NCBI GenBank assembly: GCA_963753685.1
Contig: CAVWDE010000011.1
Coordinates: 288,136-352,135, forward strand
Source of the DNA: DATAOG01 sp963753685
GTDB taxonomy: Bacteria > Pseudomonadota > Alphaproteobacteria > Geminicoccales > Geminicoccaceae
Direction of reading: 5' to 3'
DNA length: 64,000 nt
Made by a program: the position numbers and the translations under genes
Notes under the pieces: model-generated
What the model was told of the DNA's origin: nothing
The model's input: only the letters and a program-made list of their open reading frames with translations
The model's database searches: none
Part shown: piece after piece, positions 57,853-64,000 of the stretch
Layout: each line of letters opens with the position of its first letter
Position numbering within the stretch: position 1 is the stretch's first letter

Positions 57853-58854
57853 ATGACCCGCCGGACCCTGACGCTCACCGCCGCCGCCGCAGACGCTGGC
57901 CAGCGCCTGGACAAGTTCCTGGCCGGCCGGCTGCCGGAGCTCTCGCGCGCGCGGCTCCAGGCGCTGCTCGAGGCCGGCGAGGTGGCCCGCGACGGGGCCG
58001 TGATAACCGAGGCCTCGAGCCGGGTCAAACCGGGCCAGGCATTCGCAGTCGGCCTGCCCGCGCCGATCCCGGCCAAACCAGCGCCCGAAGCGATTCCGCT
58101 CGAGGTCCTCTACGAGGATGCCCATCTTTTGGTGCTCGACAAGCCGGCCGGGCTGGTGGTCCACCCGGCGCCGGGCCATGCCCGCGGCACCCTGGTCAAT
58201 GCGCTTTTGGCCCACTGCGCGGGCGGCCTCTCGGGCATCGGCGGGGTATTGCGCCCGGGCATCGTCCATCGCCTGGACAAGGACGCGAGCGGCCTGATGG
58301 TGGTCGCCAAGGACGACCGGGCTCACGTCAGGCTGGCGGCGCAGTTCAGCGTCCACCGGATCGAGCGCGGCTACACGGCGATCGTCTGGGGGCGGCCGCC
58401 GCAGACGGCGGGCGCGATCGACCGGCCGATCGGCCGCCACCCCAAGGACCGCAAGCGCATGGCGGTGGTCGAGGGCGGCAAGCGGGCGCTGACCCACTAC
58501 CAGACCGACGCCGCGGCGGGCGGCCTCGCGACCCGCCTGAAGCTCGTGCTCGGGACCGGACGGACCCATCAGATCCGGGTCCACCTCGGCACGCTCGGCC
58601 TCGGCATCGTCGGCGATCCGATCTACCGGCCGCGACGCCGGATCAGGCCGAGCCCGGCGCTCGCCGAGCATCTGGCGGGTTTCTGCCGGCTCGCGCTGCA
58701 CGCCGAACGCCTCGGCTTCGAGCATCCGATCACTGGCGCGAAGGTGCATCTGGAGCGACCCGCGCCGCCCTGCTTCGACCGGCTGTTCGAATCTTTGCAG
58801 CTGGAACTCGCAAATTTACCGAACGTTAACCATAGATCCGGTAAGCTCGGCTGA
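57853..58854 (+). CDS. RluA-family 23S rRNA pseudouridine synthase, RluD-like
   Basis: A 333-residue enzyme. An S4 RNA-binding domain (about 10-70, DAGQRLDKFLAGRLPELSRA) precedes the catalytic domain, which has LVLDKPAGLVVHPAPGHARG and the catalytic aspartate in GIVHRLDKDASGLMVVAKD, plus TGRTHQIRVHLGTLGLGIVG. It isomerises specific uridines, most likely the RluD sites of helix 69. Only 12 bases separate its ATG from the divergent start upstream and there is no obvious ribosome-binding site, so the transcript may be leaderless or start further down. Confidence 0.92.
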   Translation: MTRRTLTLTAAAADAGQRLDKFLAGRLPELSRARLQALLEAGEVARDGAVITEASSRVKPGQAFAVGLPAPIPAKPAPEAIPLEVLYEDAHLLVLDKPAGLVVHPAPGHARGTLVNALLAHCAGGLSGIGGVLRPGIVHRLDKDASGLMVVAKDDRAHVRLAAQFSVHRIERGYTAIVWGRPPQTAGAIDRPIGRHPKDRKRMAVVEGGKRALTHYQTDAAAGGLATRLKLVLGTGRTHQIRVHLGTLGLGIVGDPIYRPRRRIRPSPALAEHLAGFCRLALHAERLGFEHPITGAKVHLERPAPPCFDRLFESLQLELANLPNVNHRSGKLG

Positions 58855-58865
58855 TCACAGCCGCT

Positions 58866-58945
58866 CCGCCATCGCATTGGATTCGGCCTGCACCGGATTT
58901 TGCGATCGCACTGGATTTCGCCATCGCGCTGGATTTCCGCTGGGC
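58866..58945. repeat. Short imperfect tandem repeats upstream of rpoH
   Basis: Three to four copies of a motif of about 20 bases, of the form CCATCGCATTGGATTCGG and CGATCGCACTGGATTTCG and CCATCGCGCTGGATTTCCG, fill the gap between the pseudouridine synthase and rpoH. They contain repeated (C)GATCGC/CATCGC and CTGGATT words. They could be a regulator-binding array for the heat-shock sigma gene or simple repeat drift; no clear promoter hexamers were identified. Confidence 0.6.
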
Positions 58946-58993
58946 CCATCACCTATGATGAGGCGACCCTGAGCCTCCGGAGAGAGACCAACT

Positions 58994-59920
58994 TTGGCCA
59001 ACTTTCTGACGGTCCCGGTGGCGGGCTCGAGTCTCGCGCGCTACCTCGAGGAGATCCGCCGGTTCCCGATGCTGGAGCCGGACCAGGAGTTCATGCTCGC
59101 CAAGCAATGGCAGGAGCATGGCGACGTCGAGGCGGCGCACAAGCTGGTGACCAGCCATCTCCGCCTGGTCGCCAAGATCGCGATGGGCTACCGCGGCTAT
59201 GGCCTGCCGCTCAACGAGATCATCTCCGAGGGCAACGTCGGCCTGATGCAGGCGGTCAAGCGGTTCGATCCGGACCGCGGCTTTCGGCTGGCGACCTACG
59301 CCATGTGGTGGATCCGGGCGGCGATCCAGGAATACATCCTGCACAGCTGGTCGCTGGTCAAGATGGGCACCACGGCGGCGCAGAAGAAGCTCTTTTTCAA
59401 CTTGCGCAAGCTCAAGGGCCAGATGCAGGCCATCGACGAGGGCGATCTGCACCCCGAGACGGTCAAGGCGATCGCCGAGCGGCTGGACGTGACCGAGACC
59501 GAGGTGGTCGAGATGAACCGCCGGCTCGCGGGCGCCGACCACTCGCTGAACGTGCCGCTCCGGGTCGACAGCGAGATGGAGTGGCAGGACTGGCTGGTCG
59601 ACGAGACCGCCAGCCAGGAGACCCGGGTGGTCGAGGCCGACGAGTACGATCACCGGCGCTCGCTGCTGCACCGGGCGATGGCGGTCTTGAACGAGCGCGA
59701 GCGCCACATCCTGACCGAACGGCGCCTCAAGGACGAGCCGACAACGCTCGAGGAGTTGAGCGCCAGCTACGGCATTTCGCGCGAGCGCGTCCGCCAGATC
59801 GAGGTGCGCGCGTTCGAGAAGCTGCAGCGGGCGATCCGTTCCCTCGAGGCCGAGCAGGCCGCCAATCTCGCGGCACTGCCGCCGGCGGTCCGGGAAGAAG
59901 CGCACCGCCCACGGATGTGA
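58994..59920 (+). CDS. rpoH: RNA polymerase heat-shock sigma factor RpoH (sigma-32)
   Basis: A 308-residue sigma-70 family factor. Region 1.2 LARYLEEIRRFPMLEPDQEF, region 2 KLVTSHLRLVAKIAMGYRGY and RLATYAMWWIRAAIQEYILH are clear. The RpoH box QKKLFFNLRKLKGQ distinguishes it from RpoD and RpoS, and region 4 is ISRERVRQIEVRAFEKL. A TTG start at 58994 follows GGAGAGAGACCAAC and gives the expected N-terminus (MANFLTVPV); no in-frame ATG lies close by. Heat-shock factors are commonly controlled at translation and by proteolysis, which fits a weak start codon, although that link is inference. Confidence 0.95.
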   Translation: MANFLTVPVAGSSLARYLEEIRRFPMLEPDQEFMLAKQWQEHGDVEAAHKLVTSHLRLVAKIAMGYRGYGLPLNEIISEGNVGLMQAVKRFDPDRGFRLATYAMWWIRAAIQEYILHSWSLVKMGTTAAQKKLFFNLRKLKGQMQAIDEGDLHPETVKAIAERLDVTETEVVEMNRRLAGADHSLNVPLRVDSEMEWQDWLVDETASQETRVVEADEYDHRRSLLHRAMAVLNERERHILTERRLKDEPTTLEELSASYGISRERVRQIEVRAFEKLQRAIRSLEAEQAANLAALPPAVREEAHRPRM

Positions 59921-60193
59921 GCCGCCGGCGGCAAGGTTGCATCGGCGCGCCCGAGGTTCAAGCGAATCTGAAAAGGCGACCGGTTGCCGGCATCCGATAT
60001 GGCCCGGATCCGGCCCCTGCTCCTCGACCCGCTCCCTTGGTTGCGGCGGTTTTAGCTGGGCAACGGGGATCTGGCCCAGGGGCTGGCATCTTTTCAGCCG
60101 GCCCGGACTGGGCGCGTCAAATCGATTGGCCAGCCTGACGTTGCCGAGCCGGGCCGCTGATCGGCGACCGGCTCAGGTGAAGCGGCTTGGCGG

Positions 60194-61210
60194 TCAAGGC
60201 GTAGAGCGGGGTTTCCAGACCCGCCTGGCGAGCGCCAGCATGTTCTGGCCCAGAATGTTCCGGACATCGGCCTCGGCGTAGCCCAGGCGGAGCAGGCCAA
60301 GGGTGATCTCCGGGAACTGCTCGGGGACGGCGATCCTGATCCGCGGCCCGTCCTTGCCGTAGCCGTGCGCAGGCGGCCACCAATGGCCGCGGTCGAGGCC
60401 GGGCGGGTCCTCGTCGAGGCCCTGGTCATAGGCATAGTCGAGCCCGAGCCCGACGTGGTCGGCGCCGACCCGCTGCACCAGGTAGTCGATGTGGCCCAGG
60501 ATCGCCGCCGTGCCGGCCTCGGGGTCGCCCAGAAACCGGCCGACGCCGTTGACGCAGACCATGCCGCCGGTCGCGACGCAGGCGTCGATCTGATCGTCCC
60601 GGATGTTGCGGCCGTTGTCCGCGAGGGCTCGCGGGTTGGCGTGGCTGTAGATCACCGGCGCCTTCGAGACCGCCATGATGTCGAGACTGGTGCGATAGCC
60701 GGTATGCGAGCAGTCCATGAGCATGCCGGCGGCGTTGATCGCGCTGACCACGCGCCGGCCGAGATCGGTGAGCGGGACGTCCTCGTCGTAGCAGCCGCCG
60801 CCGATGCCGTTGTTGCGGTTGTAGGCGAGATGGATCTGGCGGACGCCGAGGTCGTAGAACAGCTGCACCATCTCCGGCCGCTCGCCGAGCGGCACGCCGC
60901 CCTCGAGATCGAAGGCCACCGCGAGCTTCTTCGCCACTTTGGCGCGCCGCACGTCGCTCACGTCCTCGACCTGAACGAACGCGTCCGACCTGGCCCGCAG
61001 CTGGGCGCGAAAGCTCGCGATCACCGCCATGATCTGGGGCAGCGGGTTCATGTCCATGCCGATGTTGATCGACACGAAATCGACCCCGTTCGCGCGGTGC
61101 CGTTCGAGCGCCCTGATGTCGGCGTCCGGATGCAGCGGCAGGCAGGCGTGGGCGTCCCAGACCAGGGCGTCGTCGTGCAGCGCCGCCGCCAGGCGCTTCA
61201 GGTCGTCCAT
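60194..61210 (-). CDS. Peptidase M19 (membrane/renal dipeptidase)-like protein
   Basis: A 338-residue TIM-barrel metallohydrolase. AFDLEGGVPLGERPEMVQLF provides the bridging glutamate, MLMDCSHTGYRTSLDIMAVS and VIYSHANPRALADNGRNIRD provide the other two histidines, and VGLGLDYAYDQG is typical of the C-terminal part. The first zinc motif is unusual: the normal HxD appears as D19-A-H21-A-C23, so cysteine replaces the aspartate. This occurs in divergent M19 proteins and may alter metal binding; activity on dipeptides is therefore not certain. No signal peptide, so it is cytoplasmic. Confidence 0.85.
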   Translation of the reverse strand: MDDLKRLAAALHDDALVWDAHACLPLHPDADIRALERHRANGVDFVSINIGMDMNPLPQIMAVIASFRAQLRARSDAFVQVEDVSDVRRAKVAKKLAVAFDLEGGVPLGERPEMVQLFYDLGVRQIHLAYNRNNGIGGGCYDEDVPLTDLGRRVVSAINAAGMLMDCSHTGYRTSLDIMAVSKAPVIYSHANPRALADNGRNIRDDQIDACVATGGMVCVNGVGRFLGDPEAGTAAILGHIDYLVQRVGADHVGLGLDYAYDQGLDEDPPGLDRGHWWPPAHGYGKDGPRIRIAVPEQFPEITLGLLRLGYAEADVRNILGQNMLALARRVWKPRSTP

Positions 61211-61544
61211 CGGCTGATCCTCGCTCGGCCGCGCCGGTCCCGCTGGTCAGGATGCGGACGCAAGCCTGCCCGATCCTTAACCGGTGCGGCCGGCGCCGCC
61301 AAGATCGAGCGCCGGATGGTCGCGCTGACCGCCGATGCGCAGCTGGTCGTGGAGGTACCCGGCGGCAAACCGGCAGCAGCGTTCGCGATCCGAGGTCAGC
61401 GCCGCGTGCCCCTGGTCGACCGGCGGGCTAAACAGCGCGCTCGCTTTGGAGAATGACACCCGCTAAACCTGAGGTGTCGAGCCGGCGCTCGGCGCCCCGG
61501 GTGTCAATGACCCCCGCGTCACACAAAGTCGGGAGTGATCCACA
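61211..61544. other. Intergenic region, nothing recognised
   Basis: About 330 bases between the M19 start and the small lipoprotein. Short open frames on the minus strand (for example at 61277-61459) have no recognisable motif or ribosome-binding site. It must contain the promoters for two divergent genes, but none could be picked out. Confidence 0.5.
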
Positions 61545-61754
61545 ATGAGACATGGGCTTCTTTTGCTGGCGTCCACGGCCCTCCTTCTGGCCGGCTGCGC
61601 CCAGCACAGCAAGGCCTGGGACGATGCCTTCGCGGATTGCCAGAATCAGGCGATCGAGCAGTGGGAGACCGCCGGTCTGCCCGACGCTCAGCACGCCGAC
61701 TGGCAGGATCGCTTCATCAATAGCTGCATGCAGAAGAAGGGGGTGAATCCGTAA
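61545..61754 (+). CDS. Small lipoprotein of unknown function
   Basis: A 69-residue precursor with a clear lipoprotein signal: MRHGLLLLASTALLLAGC, lipobox LLAGC with the acylated cysteine at 18. The mature part is about 50 residues, acidic, with two further cysteines (C32, C63) in FADCQNQAIEQWETAGL and NSCMQKKGVNP that could form a disulfide. Upstream is a GGGAGTGATCC site before the ATG at 61545. Not a family I can name. Confidence 0.75.
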   Translation: MRHGLLLLASTALLLAGCAQHSKAWDDAFADCQNQAIEQWETAGLPDAQHADWQDRFINSCMQKKGVNP

Positions 61755-62073
61755 GCGTTCCCGGCGTCGACGCCGCCCGCCGATCGGCTGCTGCCGGCCC
61801 GGCGCGCCATCTCTCGCAATGGCGGCAGGCCCTGGCCTTGTGATGACAACCGTGGTGGCGAGAACGTTGGGGGCGACGATCGGGTCGAGATCACCCGGAC
61901 CGTCCCAAGCGTGCGAGCCCGCCACGTCGCGGCGTCGCGTGCCTGCCAGGGCTTGGCTGTCGCCCTTTCCGATGGACCGCTCGGGGCGCTAAGAAGGGCT
62001 GGACTGCGGGTCGCGCCCGGTCGTGTCGGATGAGCCGGGCGACGGCGTGCTGCACGAGGGCAGGGAGGCGGTC
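61755..62073. other. Intergenic region, nothing recognised
   Basis: About 320 bases follow the lipoprotein. No open frame with a plausible start and family motif, no tRNA and no clear terminator hairpin were seen. The right end contains CAGGGAGGCGGTC, the ribosome-binding site of the following oxidoreductase gene. Confidence 0.5.
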
Positions 62074-63375
62074 ATGAGCGAGAGCTACGACGCGATCATC
62101 ATCGGCGCCGGGATCATCGGCGCCTGCACCGCCTACGAGCTCGCCAGGCGCGGCTGGCGCACGCTCAACCTCGACAAGCTGCCGGCCGCGGGCTACGGCT
62201 CGACCGGCGCGTCCTGCGCGATCATCCGCACCCACTACTCGACTCTCGACGGCGCGGCGCTGGCCTATGAGGGCTACTTCTACTGGGACGAGTGGCCGCG
62301 CTACCTAGGCGTCGCGGACGAGCGGGGGCTCGCGAAGTTCGTGCAGTGCGGTTGCCTGGTCATGAAGACCGAGGCGAACGGGCATCTGCGCAGGGTCTGC
62401 CGCAATATGGACGCGCTCGGCATCCCCTGGCAGGACTGGGGGCCGGACCGGATCAGGGAGCGCCTGCCGTTCTACGACCTCGGCCGGTTCGGCCCGCCCA
62501 AGCGGCCGGACGATCCGGCGTTCGGCGAGGCGGAGGGCGAGCTCGGCGGCGGGGTGTTCTTCCCGCTCGCGGGCTACGTCAACGATCCGCAGCTGGCCAG
62601 CCACAACGCCCAGCGCGCCGCCGAGGCCAAGGGTGCGACCTTCCGCTTCAACAGCGAAGTGACGGCGATCCGCCAGGCCGGCGGCCGCGTCCAGGGCGTG
62701 ACGCTTACTTCCGGCGAGACGATCGACGCCCCGGTGGTGGTCAACGTCGCCGGGCCGCATTCGGCCAAGATCAATCGCATGGCAGGCGTCGAGGAGGGCA
62801 TGCGGATCACCACCCGGGCGCTCAAGCAGGAGGTCGCGCACGTGCCGTTCCCGAAGGGCTTCGACTTCGAGCGGGCGGGCCTGGTCACCTCCGATAGCGA
62901 CGTCGGCTGCTACTGCCGGCCGGAGATCGGCAATCACATCCTGATCGGCAGCGAGGACCCGCCCTGCGATCCGCGCGAATGGGTCGACCCGGACGACTAC
63001 GACCGCAATTTCAGCGAGCAGTGGCAGGTCCAGGTACAAAGGGTCGCCCAGCGGATTCCGAGCCTGCCGGTCTCGAGCCCGCTCAAGGGCGTGGTCGACC
63101 TCTACGACGTCACCGAGGACTGGATCCCGATCTATGACAAGTCCGACCTCGCGGGCTTCTACATGGCGGTCGGCACCAGCGGCAACCAGTTCAAGAACGC
63201 GCCGGTCGCGGGCGCCATGATGGCCGAGCTGATCGCCGGCTGCGAGCAGGGCCGCGACCACGACCGCGAGCCGCTCCAGTTCCATCTCGCCCACATCGAG
63301 CGGACGATCGACGTCGGCTTCTACTCGCGCCGGCGCGAGATCAACCCCGAGAGCAGTTTTTCCGTGCTCGGCTAG
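62074..63375 (+). CDS. FAD-dependent oxidoreductase of the DAO (sarcosine oxidase/DadA-like) family
   Basis: A 433-residue flavoprotein. The N-terminal dinucleotide fold is YDAIIIGAGIIGACTAYELA (residues 5-24), followed by AGYGSTGASCAIIRTHYST, which in this family interacts with the flavin. VVVNVAGPHSAKINRMAGV and the C-terminal FYMAVGTSGNQFKNAPVAGA complete the DAO fold. It would oxidise an amino acid or N-methyl amine. The ATG at 62074 has GGGAGGCGG before it; the longer frame to 62023 is not needed. No signal peptide. Substrate unknown. Confidence 0.88.
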   Translation: MSESYDAIIIGAGIIGACTAYELARRGWRTLNLDKLPAAGYGSTGASCAIIRTHYSTLDGAALAYEGYFYWDEWPRYLGVADERGLAKFVQCGCLVMKTEANGHLRRVCRNMDALGIPWQDWGPDRIRERLPFYDLGRFGPPKRPDDPAFGEAEGELGGGVFFPLAGYVNDPQLASHNAQRAAEAKGATFRFNSEVTAIRQAGGRVQGVTLTSGETIDAPVVVNVAGPHSAKINRMAGVEEGMRITTRALKQEVAHVPFPKGFDFERAGLVTSDSDVGCYCRPEIGNHILIGSEDPPCDPREWVDPDDYDRNFSEQWQVQVQRVAQRIPSLPVSSPLKGVVDLYDVTEDWIPIYDKSDLAGFYMAVGTSGNQFKNAPVAGAMMAELIAGCEQGRDHDREPLQFHLAHIERTIDVGFYSRRREINPESSFSVLG

Positions 63376-63436
63376 ATCGGCAGGATTCCTGCGCAAATGC
63401 CTGAAATATGGCGCATCGTCACCGTGGCCGAACGGC

Positions 63437-63962
63437 TCTAACCACTCTTCTGCCTCGCGGGCCACAAGTGTCGGGGCCTCTTTCCGGGGGCGGAGATCGA
63501 CCGCTTTAGCCTTTGGTAAACCCATCGATCGTTATCCTGTTCGGCTGGTCCATGCGACCCTGGGAGTCCGGCCGGCCCAGATCTTAGAGCGACGCGGAGT
63601 CCAGGGTCGCATGGACCAGCCGAAGCAAGGGTTACGGGCCAAGTGTTAATGTTCGGTTAAGTCGTCGACGACGCCCTGATCCTGGATCTTCGCTGCGCGC
63701 TCCAACCACGTTGCTGCCTCTGGGGCGCAAAGTATCGAGAGGCTTCCTGGAGGCTGAAATCGGCCGCCTCAACCTTTCGTAAACCCATCGATCGTTATCC
63801 TGTTCGCTGGTCCATGCGATCCTGGGAGTCCGGCCAGCCCAGATCTTAGAGCGACGCGGAGTCCCAGGGTCGCATGGACCGGCCCGAAGGAAGGGTACGG
63901 GCCAAGTGTTAATGTTCGGTTAGTCGTCGACACCCCCTGATCCTGGGATCTTCGCTGCGTGC
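63437..63962. repeat. 263-bp tandem direct duplication, each unit carrying a palindromic element
   Basis: Units 63437-63699 and 63700-63962 repeat the same order of segments: an AACCACnnTTGCTGCCTC-like left end, a TTTCGTAAACCCATCGATCG block (at 63518 and 63781), a palindrome (inner arms 63543-63570 with 63595-63621, and 63806-63832 with 63855-63884), then AAGTGTTAATGTTCGGTTA and a CTGATCCTGG block. The two units are similar but not identical (several substitutions and one-base gaps). The palindromes share arms with those at 46.0 and 54.8 kb. No gene is present here. Confidence 0.9.
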
Positions 63963-64000
63963 CGAAGATCGTCCCCCGATGGGGCACCGATCGAGGGCGG

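Noticed and set aside
61277..61459. 60-codon minus-strand frame upstream of the small lipoprotein
   Set aside because: No ribosome-binding site, no motif; it may be debris but cannot be supported as a gene.

Overview
The window is GC-rich throughout, with densely packed, often overlapping genes. It looks like a chromosomal segment of an alphaproteobacterium, probably Rhodospirillales-like. The evidence is the DUF6476-like / RluA-type pseudouridine synthase / RpoH neighbourhood at 57.5-59.9 kb (a known alphaproteobacterial arrangement), an HpnB-type hopanoid glycosyltransferase, and an alternative complex III coupled to a caa3-type oxidase. The taxonomic placement is inference; no rRNA gene is present.

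Layout. 0-5.8 kb (minus strand): an Opp/Dpp-type peptide ABC importer (binding protein, two permeases, one complete and one partial ATPase) that also carries a C45-like Ntn-hydrolase. 5.8-7.7 kb: a scar in which the start of a PAS histidine kinase, a short piece of a [NiFe]-hydrogenase small subunit and the 3' part of a hydrogenase maturation protease are joined end to end. 7.7-14.7 kb (plus): a nearly complete maturation operon, DUF6893-like microprotein-hypF-hypC-SIS isomerase-hypD-hypE-hypA-hypB, but with no intact hydrogenase structural gene. 14.9-15.5 kb: a dead short-chain dehydrogenase. 15.5-27.3 kb (minus): one respiratory operon, actABCDEF, a small membrane protein, sco, coxB(A-c fused)-coxA-coxC-subunit IV, which together would move electrons from quinol to oxygen. 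27.5-30.5 kb: a thiamine-diphosphate enzyme, the first third of an enolase-superfamily gene, and a 3'-truncated hpnB meeting it head-on.

31.2-42.2 kb (minus): a nine-gene sugar-phosphate operon: HAD, tal, pgi, tkt, zwf, HAD, pgl, rpe, and an rpiA-gntK fusion. It covers the pentose-phosphate reactions except 6-phosphogluconate dehydrogenase, which is not in the window. 42.2-45.7 kb: a scarred region with a 5'-truncated IS5-family element, a DUF417 fragment, a nucleotide cyclase, a frameshifted SRPBCC gene and an IS481-type fragment. 46.1-48.8 kb (plus): coxD/coxE/mocA-like accessory genes of the molybdenum hydroxylase type, without the hydroxylase. 48.9-56.0 kb (plus): a GltD-like FAD/Fe-S oxidoreductase, pyruvate:ferredoxin oxidoreductase, a striking array of eight 60-bp repeats, a long palindrome, and a dihydroorotate-dehydrogenase-like gene. 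56-63.4 kb: tRNA-Glu, a TrmA/RlmD-type methyltransferase, a DUF6476-like gene, the pseudouridine synthase, rpoH, an M19 dipeptidase-like gene, a small lipoprotein and a DAO-type oxidoreductase. 63.4-64 kb: a 263-bp direct duplication containing two copies of the palindromic element.

Two features run through the window. First, single-base frame breaks interrupt at least eight otherwise well-conserved genes (hypF, hypE, coxA, coxB/coxA, actF, the TPP enzyme twice, hpnB at a run of ten G, SRPBCC), so consensus or assembly errors must be considered before calling pseudogenes. Second, several gene-to-gene junctions (about 7.07, 7.22, 29.52, 42.27, 43.52 and 45.45 kb) look like real deletions, IS scars or misassemblies. 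The most novel items are the 60-bp structured repeat array beside nifJ, the dispersed palindromic element, the RpiA-GntK fusion and the hollowed-out hydrogenase locus.
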